Part shown: in pieces, positions 45,879 through 56,922 of the stretch
Position numbering within the stretch: position 1 is the stretch's first letter
Layout of the letters: each line of letters opens with the position of its first letter
Assembly (NCBI GenBank): GCA_963995505.1
Contig: OZ023182.1
Location: forward strand, 11,214,707-11,278,706
Direction: 5' to 3'
Origin: Hypericum androsaemum
Taxonomy: Eukaryota > Streptophyta > Magnoliopsida > Malpighiales > Hypericaceae
Length of the DNA: 64,000 bases
The notes under the pieces: model-generated
What the model saw: only the letters and a program-made list of their open reading frames with translations
Databases searched by the model: none
Told to the model about the DNA's origin: nothing
Position numbers and translations under genes: made by a program

Positions 45879-48620
45879 TGTCACGATCCAAATTCGAGGT
45901 CGGTGACCGGCGCTAAACCCAAGCCCATTTACAATACCTAACGAGTCTAGCCAGCCTCAAATGTATTTTACTTTACAAAATTTTCAGTCTCAAAAACTAA
46001 ATGAAATACAATTATTTTTACATTATCCCCAGAATCAAAGTGAACACTGTGGCTACGGAGCTACTAGACAAAAGAGCAAAATAGATGCCGGAGACTTTAT
46101 TCAAGTCGTGAAGAAGTAAATTGACTTGACACCAACAAAGCTATCTCTGGATGGATACAAGGCCATATAAATGAACCTGCAAAACTGGTGAGAGGGGGGG
46201 TGAGTATTTGGGGAAATACTCTCTAAGCAGATAGAACATAACGTGTTGGTTATGTCTGATATATGTGGGAGAGACAAAACTCAACTATGTCCCACAAAAT
46301 CTAAGACAACACAAAAATGCATACTAATCACATGACCACACACACATATACCAAAAATATGAGGAAACTACGTGACGTCCCATTCCATCACGTAACTTAT
46401 CCCACAAACACATAATCACAGAGTCAAATAAATGGTGAGCTCTAAACAGGTTTAGACGGGCCACTTCCTCTTCAGCATAGGGATATCAACATGGCCATCA
46501 GATCTCCTTTCCACAATCACATACTAAGTATATAATAGTAAACTAGGATATCCCCAGTCTATGTGCACATAGGCTAACATCCCCGGTTAGCACGGGAAAT
46601 CCTGTCCATTTCTCACCATAAACAAACATAACAGACCTTTCATACAACTAAAGGTTCCAAGACCATATCCAAGAGAAATGGACATGTCACACCCTCACAA
46701 ATTGGCCCCGAGGTAGGAACCACATATTCTCTAGCCGGCCACGCACACATGCCACACATGTCATAAACCAATCCAAGTATGACCAAACAAAACACATATG
46801 CACATGACCACTTTATAGAAAAACTCATATGCATGAGACACACATACTTAAGATCTGAAACATGCACATGTACTAGATAAACCAAAGTTGTCATGGTCTA
46901 TATGCTTACTCTAATGAAGACCGCTCCGCGAATGCTCATTCCCAATTCAATTCTCCTTTCACTTTGAACCTTCGTCCAACCTTCTTCCCAAGCTTATTTC
47001 TTCCACCAAGAACCTTGATGAAGCTTCACATACTCTATATAATAATTTCCAATCATAAAGTGAGGCCAGCTCCTCAATTCTCTAAGTAAATCACTTCCAA
47101 TACTTGAAAATAACCAACTTTGGCACAATCGACAACCAACGTCAGAAATAACTTAAGTCCATCAAAGTCGCTTGCATCCTTTCAGTCACTGGTCCGTTAT
47201 TAACTTACCGATATGTACAATAATTGTTTGTGACCATAATTTCATAAAAAGTTCTATTTTGGCCAACCGAACACACACCGAGTACAAGATAAGGCCATTC
47301 ACACTAACTTCAGTAAGCAGTCCTTATAACTCAATATACTTACCAAGAAATTCTTCTTCCACCACCTAGACTGTATACTCTAACAAACAGTCCGTAGTTC
47401 AAAATATATTTCAGGTCGATTCCTTTATCCAATTATGACCAATCATATATGGTTAGAAAGCTCTTGACGTCCTCTACAATGCTCAAGAAGACATGGAAGT
47501 CCAATTCCAAGCCAAACGACACTTACCGAACACTTATTTATCTACTAGCTCACTTTTATACTCCAGTTATTAGTTTACTATTCAAAACCAATTTCTCATT
47601 GATTTCTTAATCCAAATAGAACATATAATATACGCTTGGAAAGCTCATTGAGTCCTCTACAACCTTTGAGAAGACTGTAAATTCCAAATTGAAGCATAGA
47701 GTCACTTACCGAACCATTCTTTATTGACCTACTTCTTTCTCTTTCTTCTATCTCTCTCTCTTCTTTTTCTTCTCTTTCGTTTTATGGCTTATCTCTAGAG
47801 TTTCTTACCTCTTCATTTAATTTTCTGAGTCCTAAAAGAGTGTAGGTGAGTCACCATCCAGTATGACTCACGTTCGCAACTAATTCTAACAAATTTCCAA
47901 GTGGTGAAAGATGTTTGGATGGCTTTTCCAAGGGGTCCAATCAGGATGCAGCACATTGAGTCCCATTTTTCACCAACCTACGTTTCTTTTTATCCAAAAT
48001 TGCTTTTTGCTCAATTGTAGGTCTATGTGTCTAGTTTCTAAATCATATTTATTTGTACCATTTGGGGCAAAATTGAGGAAGATGTGTCCAATTTACCAAG
48101 TAGGTATCAGTGCTATCCAAACTTGCCAAACTATCTTCATAACATTTGTGAATTATTTGAGCAGACTTTGTTGAGATTGATCTAGAATCCTTAGAAGACT
48201 AACTCATGTCTACATACACTTCACAAAGGTGTAGGAACATAAATTTCTATTTAAATAAAGACTGAAAATTCCAACCGAAGTACTTCAAGAACCGACAACA
48301 CAATGTGTTGTTTATCCACTTGCTAGGCTTGATCCCAATTGCTAGCATGACAAAGTCAATGTCTTTCAAAGCATATAAATCCATATCTTACCTTTCAACA
48401 CCATTTTGAATAATCTTCTTCGAACCCGGATGAAGAAGTTATGTTCAATTTATCGCAGCATATCTGAGGTAGTTCGAGATATCAAATGCATTCCTTCCAA
48501 CTATCAGTGGCACTATATTTACATAGCAATCTTAATCCAAATACAAATCCAATATTTCATTACAACTAAGTATACTTCACTTAAGTCGGACAAATATTAT
48601 TAAAGGACTAGGGTATTACA
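45879..48620 (-). repeat. 5' LTR of the 2.7-kb-LTR gypsy element
   Basis: It runs TGTCACGATCC to GGGTATTACA on the plus strand and is adjacent to the primer site. Confidence 0.92.
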
Positions 48621-50225
48621 CATATCATATCAGAATCTATTGTATCCTCAGTATATATGCACATATGCCAACATTCCCGGTTGGTCACGGGTAGATCTGC
48701 CTACTAGTCGTCCATATCACATAACTGAGCCATCCATATCATATAGATCTTCGTATCAATCAAATCCATAGGTTCCAAACGAATCAAACATATACAGTGC
48801 CCCGTCTTGGCCCAATTAACTAAACACTTACAAGTTATAATGTCACATCATAATGCTCATATGGCAATTGCACAATATGCATTCAAAGTACCAAATTCAG
48901 ATCATGGCAAATAACTAGAGTACGCCATAGAAAGCACGAGTCACATATTATTTATTTACCGATTTTGGCTTGACAAATAATCTAGATTATCGATCCTCTC
49001 GAATATTCACCAAAGTATTCAACAAAATCATCTCCCCATGTTTTCTATAGCCTGTCATATCCGAAATCATTTTTCTCTCTAACAAATAAAGTAACCATAT
49101 TTATTTTTAGTTCCATTAATAATACCTTTTGGTCTCATGTTCAAAACAAATCCATTCTTTATGTCATTTAAAAATAACTTAACTTTGTCTAATCAATTAT
49201 TCTACATGCACTCTCTGTTTCTCTTGTTCTCGAATACTGAGAAGATTTTACGTCTTCCAATTTTCATAACTAATTTAACAAATCCATAGTTAGCTAACTT
49301 CTAAGTGCAATCCTGATCCAAACCAACATTTCCCTCTATTTCTGTCTACTTGAGACAAGTATTCAATTAACTAAACTTATCTTGTGTTTTTTTTTCTATT
49401 TCTCGCCAAGCTTTGTCACTTCTTTATTTATTGATTATCTTCTTCTAGCTCCATTTCATGCTTGTCCAAAAAACATAATCATATCCGAATTTTATTTAAA
49501 TCACAATTTACTTACCTATCCAACTATATTTTTCAACCCTATTAGTTTGCTGTCCAATCCTATATTTTCATCTTCAAAAATATCTCCATTAAACATGTTC
49601 AATACTTTAACAGTAATTGAAGTCTCATTCTCATAGTTCTAATCTTACTCAAAAATAAAACCTTTCTAATTTTATCCTCTCGTATTTTATATGCACAAAT
49701 AAAATGACAATCTTAGAAGAACAATTACCTAGTTTGAATCTTTTATGTATCCATATTGTATCCATATTCTCTTCTTCGGTGAATTTTATCATCTTTACTG
49801 TTTCTTCTCTTTTTCGTTTCGTTACTGATTTTCTTGTTTTGTCTACTGAGTCTCGGTGAAACGTGAGGAAGCCAAGTTTACCCCAACTTCTTATTTATAA
49901 TAGAATTAGTATTGTGGTGGCTAAATTTTAGGTTGCCACATTTTCCTTTGCTTCTATCCTCTTCTACTATTATTTTCTTTGGCTCTTATTACTTTTTAAT
50001 TAACCGTAATTTTCTTTCTTTTACTTTCACTTTTGTTTGTTCTTTTTGTCCTACGAATGTGTGATTTTATATTTATTCATTTCAAAATTAATGTTACATC
50101 CAAAATTGAATATACTACCAACATTAATTTCTCCGTTCCTTGTGCATTACTAACGCTGCAAATTATTGCAGGTCAAATCGTATCTATTAATTTTCAAATG
50201 GCTAATTATTGTAGTTAATTTTTAA

Positions 50226-50292
50226 CATAGTATATTCTTATCTAATCGAATGAATAAACATAGTATATTCTTATCTAATCGAATGAATAAAC
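50226..50292. repeat. 33-bp direct duplication near the solo LTR end
   Basis: ACATAGTATATTCTTATC followed by TAATCGAATGAATAA occurs twice head to tail. Confidence 0.9.
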
Positions 50293-50321
50293 ATACTTGA
50301 TTCATTTGGTTGGGTACTACA

Positions 50322-50427
50322 ATTTTCTTGCCTTTTCTTCCCTTATCTTTCCTTTTCATTCCTTTTCTTGCCTTATCTTGCCCTATCATGCCTTTTATTG
50401 CCTTTTCTTTCCTTGCCTTTCCTTTTC
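50322..50427. repeat. Decamer satellite block 2 (106 bp)
   Basis: This short stretch of the same satellite is left between the solo LTR and the next retroelement. It most resembles the array around 34172-34280 and 60439-60545 (GCCCTATCATGCC variant). Confidence 0.95.
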
Positions 50428-51218
50428 TGATACGAACCCCGCCAACGATGCACGAGACCCGTCCAAGAAGCGTTGAAATCCCAGATCATTCTAGATCAGT
50501 TCGTGATGGAGATCTCGACCCGATGCTCACAATCAAACAAGAACCTTGGTATTAAGACCGCGACCCACTGCTTGAGTTGAAACAAAGAACCTTGATATGT
50601 CGAAGATGCCACAAACGGTGATGAAGATCCGCTTGATAAGTCGATAGTGAACTCGACGGAATCCCTCTGTTGTGTTCGAACAGTTCCGAAGAACCAAGAG
50701 AGCAAAGCCCACATTTTTCAATCAATAATGGTCTCTTTTTCTCATTGCATAAGCCTCTATAAATAGGCTCAATATTACAAAGAGATTCCAAATCAAACAA
50801 CTCCTAAAAATCTGACTGGAAAGGGAAACTAAAAAGGAAACAAATCTCTGCCTCTTAGGAAGGCTACAAACGTGACAAACAAGCTAAATAAGCCAATAGT
50901 TGTTGGAATATAACTTCCTAATCAAAACAAATGGCTGAAATAAATTTCCTAAATAGAATGCCCAAATCAGAGGGAATCACTCTCCTAGATCTTTGCTGCT
51001 GAATGGACCTTCTAGAACTTGTATTAAGGTCATAAACTTAGCTGAATTTCGTGGCTCTTGGTCCATGGACTTTAATAAATTTGCTCGATCCCAACTCTCC
51101 AAAGTATGCTTAAAAATCAGCCCACAAAGTTGTGACTTGAAGTGCTTTGTGTGTGCTTTCTCACTTGGTCAGATTGGCACTTGAAATCATCATATGAGTG
51201 CTTCCCATATTCATATCA
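50428..51218 (-). repeat. 791-bp LTR, copy C (3' LTR)
   Basis: It runs TGATACGAACCCC to TTCATATCA. It differs from copies A and B at a handful of sites (for example CAATCAAACAAG against CAACCAAATAAG). It contains TATAAATAGG on the plus strand near 50759, a TATA-like site on either strand. Confidence 0.93.
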
Positions 51219-51231
51219 TTCCCCTCCTCTT

Positions 51232-51794
51232 TGACGTAGGAACGTCCAGCTTGCCACATTCCTGATTGGCGCCATTCTGAGTTTGAATAATTGGCGCCAC
51301 CTTTTACTTAGTTCGTTTAAATAAGTGCTTATATGCACGTTGGCTCATTTAGAACTTAAACTCTTTATGATTGGTTTTAATTGCTTTTAATTTCCAATTC
51401 CAGCTTGGGACTGTCCAGCTGATGAACGTTGCCAATTTGTGGCATTAGATGCGTGCCTTAAAGGCATTAGATGTGTGCCTTAAAGGCATTAGATGCTTGG
51501 GGCGTTCTGTTTTGTAACCTCCAGCTTGCATTCCTTTTATAGCTCGCTCAAATAAAGGAAAGGGACAGATTTGAAAAACCCAGAATATTGAGAGTGATTC
51601 TCTTACCTTTTGTGCATGGATTTGCATGGTTGTCACATTAAACACGCCCATTAGAGGCTGCCTAACTCATTAGGCCCCTCCTTTTGTCAATTGCGGAAGC
51701 TCTTGCCTTAGGAGTTCTATCTTTTTATTTTTTATTTCGTTCTGATTCATTCCAGATCACTCTCATCACCCAAAATTGACGTGTTCCTACACTA
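51232..51794 (+). repeat. 5' LTR of the intact gypsy element
   Basis: It has two TTGGCGCC-type sites 22 bp apart near 51267-51298 and a triple 21/22-bp repeat GGCATTAGATGCGTGCCTTA at 51441-51500. A TATA-like CTTTTATAGC lies near 51535. Confidence 0.95.
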
Positions 51795-51796
51795 AG

Positions 51797-51808
51797 TGGT
51801 ATCAGAGC
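51797..51808 (+). promoter_or_regulatory. Primer binding site (initiator-Met)
   Basis: TGGTATCAGAGC is an exact match to the plant initiator-Met site, two bases downstream of the LTR. Confidence 0.95.
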
Positions 51809-51974
51809 TTTAGTTTCGATCAAATCAATCTCCGTATTGATTTTTAGGCTGAGAGTTTAACGTTTTCACCTGGTAAGATTTTGAGAGAGCCCATCCACGA
51901 TCTGTGCAACAAGGAAACGTGATCCCCTGATCCGTTCCTCATTAACCCACCTAGCACCACCAAAATCCGAGCTC

Positions 51975-54900
51975 ATGGCCGACCAAGACCCCAGACCTGA
52001 TATGAATCAACGGTTCACCAATTTGGAGGCTGCTATCATGGAGATCCGCACACAACTTGCCAATCTGGTCGTGCAAAAACCTCAACCAGCAAGGCGAGAC
52101 CACCCTCCAATAGTTGAAGAAGAAGAAGAAGGTGATTCGGATGCTACCCTGTATGCAAGAGGGAACCGAGGTGCTCGTGGAAGAGGCCGTGGAGCTGCTG
52201 TCCCAGCTGCAAGAAGAGAAGTCATTAGGCCAGAAGAGAGGTATGAAAGGAGAATTGATAGGCCTTTTAAGATGAACATAGAGAAGTTTTATGGAGATGT
52301 AGATGTGGAGACTTTTCTGAATTGGCTGGATTCAGTAGAGAAGTATTTCGATTGCATGGAGCTAACTGAAGAACAGAAGGTTAACTACGTAGCCTTTAAG
52401 TTAGAATCTGGTGCAGCCGTTTGGTGGAGGAAGGAACAAGAGACAAGGAGGAGGAGAGGAGAGGCTCCTATTCGTGATTGGCCTTCAATGGAACAAGCCC
52501 TCAGGTCTCGTTTTCTTCCTGTGGATTACCACCAATCGTTGTATCTTCAGTTCTTGTCATGCTCTCAAGGAAGCAGATCCGTGGATGAGTATACAGCCGA
52601 GTTCATGAGGCTTGCTGCCCGGAATGATATTGAAGAGAATGAAGATCAACAGATTGCACGCTATATTGATGGCCTGAATTTTGAAGTGAAAAGTAGAATG
52701 GAGTTTGACACTTTTCTCTTCTTCCAAGATGCGTGTCACAAAGCAAGAAAAATTGGAGCAACCCTTAAGAAGAAGAAGACTTCTTTTCCACGTTATACGG
52801 GACCTGGTCAGCCTTCAACTTTTCAAAGAGGAGGGGCGGAGAAGATTGTTCCTCAAGCAACCAGGCCTAGGGTTGCTACGGATCCCCCTCAACGAAAAGG
52901 AAAAGAGGTGGAGGGCACTTCCACGATCAGATGCTTTAAGTGCAATGAACTTGGTCACAAGTCAAGTGATTGTCCTAAGAGGAAGTTTGTTCAAGTTTGT
53001 GAAAAGGATGATGAGGGCGAGCAACATGAGTCACTCTATTGTGCCCCGGTGGAAGAAAGTGCGGAGGAAGAGTCTGAGGATCAGTATGAGGAGGAAGACT
53101 ATTGTGGTGTCATTCGGAAGGTGGCACTAACCACAACAAAGAAAGAGGATTCTCAGAGGCACAATCTATTTCGCACCAAGTGCCATGTTGGAGAGGAGGT
53201 GTGCGAAGTGATTATTGATGGAGGGAGCCAGGAGAATTTTGTGAGCAAGCATGTTGTGGACAAGCTTGGTCTCAAAGTCACGCCTCATCCAGCTCCTTAC
53301 TCCATTGGTTGGGTGCGTTCTGGTGGAGGAATCAAGGTCAATTCCAAGTGCGTGGTTCCTATTTCCATTGGCAAGTTCAATGACGTGGTGACATGTGATG
53401 TGTTGGAGATGGATGCTTGCCACATTCTGTTGGGACGCCCTTGGGAATTTGACAACCAGGCTATCCATAAAGGAAAGGAGAACACCTATGAAGTGAAGAA
53501 AGGAAATCAGCAATTCACTCTCCTTCCAAGGAAGCCTAAGCAAGGGAGGATCCACCTGAATAGTACCATGCAGATTGTGTCCCTCGTGACTTCCACGGGA
53601 TTTCTCAATTCTGCCATCAAGGAGGTTGGAGAATTTTACTTGTTCGTGATGACGGATGCCTCGGAGCTTGAGGAGAATTCGGAGGACAACTTCCCCAACC
53701 AGATTAAAGAGTTGCTTGAACTCTTTCCAGAAGTTGCACCTGAAGAGTTGCCAAAGGGTTTGCCACCCTTAAGGGAGATACAACATCAGATTGACTTGAT
53801 CCCTGGTGCAACTTTGCCAAACTTGCCTCATTACAAGATGAGTCCGCAAGAGAACCAGGAGCTAAGGAGGCAGATCCAAGAGTTGTTGGAGAGAGGCTAC
53901 CTACAGGAGAGCCTTAGTCCATGCGGAGTTCCTGCCCTCTTGGTCCCGAAGAAGGATGGCACTTGGAGGATGTGTGTGGACAGTCGCGCCATCAACAAGA
54001 TAACCGTGGGGTACCGCTTTCCAATTCCTCGTCTAAACGACATGTTGGACAGCTTGAGCGGATCAATTATCTTTTCAAAGATAGACCTGAAGAGTGGATA
54101 CCACCAGATCCGCATTCGCCCTGGTGATGAGTGGAAGACGGCCTTCAAGACGAAGGATGGATTGTACGAGTGGCTTGTCATGCCATTCGGGCTGACCAAT
54201 GCTCCAAGTACCTTCATGCGCTTGATGCACCAAGTCATGAAGCCGTTCTTGGACAAGTTTGTTGTCGTATACTTCGATGACATTCTTGTGTTTAGCAAGT
54301 CAGAGGAGGAGCACATGGACCACTTGAAGCAAGTATTTGAAGCCTTGAAGAGCAACAGCTTGATAATCAACTTGAAGAAGTGCATTTTCTGGAAGGAAAA
54401 GCTACTATTTCTAGGCTTCGTGGTGGGAAAAGATGGAGTTCAAGTGGACCAGTCCAAAGTTGAAGCCATTCGCACATGGCCAATACCTTCCAATGCAAGG
54501 CAGGTGCGAAGCTTCCTTGGCTTAGCAAGTTTCTATCGGAGATTCATCCGCAACTTCAGCTTGATCGCGGCCCCTCTCACTGCCTTGCTCAAGAAGCAAG
54601 CGAAGTTTGAATGGAGCAAAGAATCAGGGCGCGCATTTGCTGAATTGAAGGAGAAACTGAGTTCTACAACGGTACTTGCACTTCCTGATTTTGCTAAACT
54701 CTTTGAAGTAGATGTTGATGCATGTGGAGTAGGCATAGGAGCTGTTCTATCTCAGGAGAAACGCCCTATAGCTTATTTTAGTGAGAAGTTGAGTGAGCAT
54801 AGGCAAACTTGGACCACTTATGAGCAAGAGTATTATGCTGTTTTCCGAGCTCTAAGGACTTGGGAACATTATCTCGTGGGAAAAGAGTTTGTTTTGTACA

Positions 54901-56393
54901 CTGATCACAAGGCGCTGAAGTTTGTGAATGACCAGTCTAAGTTCGTGAATCATATGCATGCTAGATGGTGCACATATCTACAGAAATTTCCCTTCAAGAT
55001 AGCTCATAAAAGTGGGAGTCATAATGTGGTGGCTGATGCTCTTAGTAGAAGAACGAGCTTGCTTGTGGAGCTGAGGGGAAGTGTTACTGCTTTTGAGTGC
55101 ATTAAGGAGCTTTATGAAGATGATGATGATTTCGGTGAAGTTTGGAAGAAATGCAAGAGTGGTAAGGCTGTGGCAGATTACTTCTTACATGATGGATACC
55201 TAATGAAGGGAAATCAGCTTTGTATTCCCAACACATCACTACGGCAACAACTTATGTGGGAAATGCATGGTGGTGGACTTTCTGCCCACTTTGGAAGAGA
55301 CAAGACGTTGGCCTTTCTAACTGAAAGGTTCTATTGGCCTAAGCTAGGCAAGGAGGTTGAGAAGATGGTGAGACATTGTAGAGTGTGCCAAGAGACCAAG
55401 GGGACAGTGCACAACACGGGACTCTACACGCCTCTACCCGTTCCTAAGGCCATCTGGGAGGACCTGAGCATGGACTTTGTGCTTGGCTTACCTCGCACCC
55501 CTCGTGGTGTGGATTCTATCTTTGTGGTTGTTGACAGGTTGTCCAAAATGGCGCACTTCATTCCTTGCCGAAAGACCAATGATGCAAGTGGTGTAGCAAG
55601 ACATTTCTTTAAGGAAGTGGTCAGATTGCATGGAGTTCCACGCACCATCACTTCTGATCGTGATGTGAAGTTCTTGGCAAGCTTTTGGAAGACGTTGTGG
55701 AAGATGTTCGATGCCACCTTGCAATTCAGTACCACGGCACATCCACAAACTGATGGCCAGACCGAAGCAACCAATAGAACACTTGGGAACTTGCTGAGGA
55801 GCCTTTGCCACGAGAAGAAACGACAATGGGACTTAGCTTTGCCTATAGCTGAGTTCGCATATAATGGGGCAGTGCATCGCATGACAGGAATGTCACCTTT
55901 CTCCTTAGTTTATACTAAGGTTCCTAACCATTTGGTGGATGTATCTTTAGTCCCAAGACCACGAAAGAGCAATCCTTCAGCCGTTGCATTCGCTGAGCAA
56001 GCACAGGCTGTGATTGAAGAGGTGCGCAAGAAGTTAGAGGACGCGTATGCCAAGGAGAAGGCAAGAGTAGATGAGCATCGTCGTGTCCAAATCTTTCAGC
56101 CTGGGGAGCAAGTCATGGTTCATTTCAGGAAGGAGAGATTACCAAGCAACATCGCAGGTGGCAAGTTGCAAGCTAGGAAGTACGGACCATTCAAGGTGTT
56201 AAGGCGTATAAATGACAATGCATATGTCATTGATCTGCCCGAAGAGTATGGAGTATCCAAAAGCTTCAACGTTGCTGACCTCACGCCTTATTATGATGCC
56301 TTTCCCATGCCATCCAGACTTGCAACTCGAGGACAAGTTCCACTCCAAGGTAGGGAGGATGACGTAGGAACGTCCAGCTTGCCACATTCCTGA
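51975..56393 (+). CDS. Gypsy Gag-Pol polyprotein, 1472 aa
   Basis: Domains in order are: Gag (about 95-265, RPFKMNIEKFYGDVDVETFL); a CCHC zinc knuckle (320-333, C-x2-C-x4-H-x4-C); aspartic protease (about 413, IIDGGSQENFVS, with GG where many have SG or TG); reverse transcriptase (about 620-830, catalytic YFDD at 766); RNase H (about 905-1010, DVDACGVGIGAVL); integrase zinc finger (about 1096-1137, ending CRVC); and integrase core (D near 1167, SDRD near 1228, E in QTEATNR near 1264). A GPF motif (KYGPFKV, about 1402) lies in the C-terminal part. No chromodomain is visible. The last ten codons (DVGTSSLPHS) lie inside the 3' LTR. Gag and Pol share one frame without shift or stop. The clade is not settled. 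Confidence 0.96.
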   Translation: MADQDPRPDMNQRFTNLEAAIMEIRTQLANLVVQKPQPARRDHPPIVEEEEEGDSDATLYARGNRGARGRGRGAAVPAARREVIRPEERYERRIDRPFKMNIEKFYGDVDVETFLNWLDSVEKYFDCMELTEEQKVNYVAFKLESGAAVWWRKEQETRRRRGEAPIRDWPSMEQALRSRFLPVDYHQSLYLQFLSCSQGSRSVDEYTAEFMRLAARNDIEENEDQQIARYIDGLNFEVKSRMEFDTFLFFQDACHKARKIGATLKKKKTSFPRYTGPGQPSTFQRGGAEKIVPQATRPRVATDPPQRKGKEVEGTSTIRCFKCNELGHKSSDCPKRKFVQVCEKDDEGEQHESLYCAPVEESAEEESEDQYEEEDYCGVIRKVALTTTKKEDSQRHNLFRTKCHVGEEVCEVIIDGGSQENFVSKHVVDKLGLKVTPHPAPYSIGWVRSGGGIKVNSKCVVPISIGKFNDVVTCDVLEMDACHILLGRPWEFDNQAIHKGKENTYEVKKGNQQFTLLPRKPKQGRIHLNSTMQIVSLVTSTGFLNSAIKEVGEFYLFVMTDASELEENSEDNFPNQIKELLELFPEVAPEELPKGLPPLREIQHQIDLIPGATLPNLPHYKMSPQENQELRRQIQELLERGYLQESLSPCGVPALLVPKKDGTWRMCVDSRAINKITVGYRFPIPRLNDMLDSLSGSIIFSKIDLKSGYHQIRIRPGDEWKTAFKTKDGLYEWLVMPFGLTNAPSTFMRLMHQVMKPFLDKFVVVYFDDILVFSKSEEEHMDHLKQVFEALKSNSLIINLKKCIFWKEKLLFLGFVVGKDGVQVDQSKVEAIRTWPIPSNARQVRSFLGLASFYRRFIRNFSLIAAPLTALLKKQAKFEWSKESGRAFAELKEKLSSTTVLALPDFAKLFEVDVDACGVGIGAVLSQEKRPIAYFSEKLSEHRQTWTTYEQEYYAVFRALRTWEHYLVGKEFVLYTDHKALKFVNDQSKFVNHMHARWCTYLQKFPFKIAHKSGSHNVVADALSRRTSLLVELRGSVTAFECIKELYEDDDDFGEVWKKCKSGKAVADYFLHDGYLMKGNQLCIPNTSLRQQLMWEMHGGGLSAHFGRDKTLAFLTERFYWPKLGKEVEKMVRHCRVCQETKGTVHNTGLYTPLPVPKAIWEDLSMDFVLGLPRTPRGVDSIFVVVDRLSKMAHFIPCRKTNDASGVARHFFKEVVRLHGVPRTITSDRDVKFLASFWKTLWKMFDATLQFSTTAHPQTDGQTEATNRTLGNLLRSLCHEKKRQWDLALPIAEFAYNGAVHRMTGMSPFSLVYTKVPNHLVDVSLVPRPRKSNPSAVAFAEQAQAVIEEVRKKLEDAYAKEKARVDEHRRVQIFQPGEQVMVHFRKERLPSNIAGGKLQARKYGPFKVLRRINDNAYVIDLPEEYGVSKSFNVADLTPYYDAFPMPSRLATRGQVPLQGREDDVGTSSLPHS
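56349..56359 (+). promoter_or_regulatory. Polypurine tract of the gypsy element
   Basis: GGTAGGGAGGA lies immediately before the 3' LTR and within the coding frame. Confidence 0.8.
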
Positions 56394-56922
56394 TTGGCGC
56401 CATTCTGAGTTTGAATAATTGGCGCCACCTTTTACTTAGTTCGTTTAAATAAGTGCTTATATGCACGTTGGCTCATTTAGAACTTAAACTCTTTATGATT
56501 GGTTTTAATTGCTTTTAATTTCCAATTCCAGCTTGGGACTGTCCAGCTGATGAACGTTGCCAATTTGTGGCATTAGATGCGTGCCTTAAAGGCATTAGAT
56601 GTGTGCCTTAAAGGCATTAGATGCTTGGGGCGTTCTGTTTTGTAACCTCCAGCTTGCATTCCTTTTATAGCTCGCTCAAATAAAGGAAAGGGACAGATTT
56701 GAAAAACCCAGAATATTGAGAGTGATTCTCTTACCTTTTGTGCATGGATTTGCATGGTTGTCACATTAAACACGCCCATTAGAGGCTGCCTAACTCATTA
56801 GGCCCCTCCTTTTGTCAATTGCGGAAGCTCTTGCCTTAGGAGTTCTATCTTTTTATTTTTTATTTCGTTCTGATTCATTCCAGATCACTCTCATCACCCA
56901 AAATTGACGTGTTCCTACACTA
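56360..56922 (+). repeat. 3' LTR of the intact gypsy element
   Basis: It has the same 563 bp as 51232-51794; the Gag-Pol stop codon (56391-56393) is inside it. Confidence 0.95.

Larger units (their letters stand above)
40629..48620 (-). mobile_element. Ty3-gypsy element with 2.7-kb LTRs, interior decayed
   Basis: Its LTRs are at 40629-43375 and 45879-48620. On the minus strand they run from TGTAATACCCTAGTCC to GGATCGTGACA. The initiator-Met primer site (45863-45874, complement) lies beside the right LTR, and a purine tract AAGGAGGGGAGAA lies beside the left LTR. LTR length and termini recall the Tekay/Del type of chromovirus; this is inference. No matching 5-bp duplication was found (AATCG and CATAT flank it), and the first ~20 bp of the left LTR differ from the right one. 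A small deletion or recombination at that edge is likely. Confidence 0.85.
40007..50321 (-). mobile_element. Old solo LTR (40007-40628 plus 48621-50321), split by a later insertion
   Basis: It begins TGTCACGGCC and ends GGGTACTACA, the same termini as the 2.7-kb LTRs inserted within it, and is flanked by a 5-bp duplication ATTTT (40002-40006 and 50322-50326). The two parts total about 2.3 kb and align with consecutive parts of the younger LTRs (GGTCGGTGATCGGCGCTAGA; CATTCCCGGTTGGTCACGGG). No interior is left, so it is a solo LTR from LTR-LTR recombination, of the TGTAATACCC-type gypsy family read on the minus strand. Confidence 0.85.
51232..56922 (+). mobile_element. Intact-looking Ty3-gypsy retrotransposon
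   Basis: Its 563-bp LTRs are at 51232-51794 and 56360-56922, and read as identical to me over their full length. It is flanked by the perfect duplication CTCTT (51227-51231 and 56923-56927). The primer site TGGTATCAGAGC starts two bases after the 5' LTR, and a purine tract GGTAGGGAGGA precedes the 3' LTR. One uninterrupted Gag-Pol frame fills the interior. Identical LTRs and an open frame mark it as the youngest insertion here and potentially able to move. The LTR termini are TGACGTAGG and CCTACACTA, so the usual terminal CA is TA. Confidence 0.97.

Noticed and set aside
51797..51808. tRNA-like words (TGGTATCAGAGC) here and at other sites as tRNA genes
   Set aside because: They are 12-base primer binding sites beside LTRs; no cloverleaf surrounds them, and no tRNA or rRNA gene was found in the window.
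53897..54385. 162-codon antisense ORF and other minus frames across the gypsy Gag-Pol
   Set aside because: They are shadows of the real plus-strand polyprotein.
51975..56393. Endogenous pararetrovirus
   Set aside because: Integrase is present, LTRs with target duplications flank it, and there is no movement protein; it is a gypsy retrotransposon.
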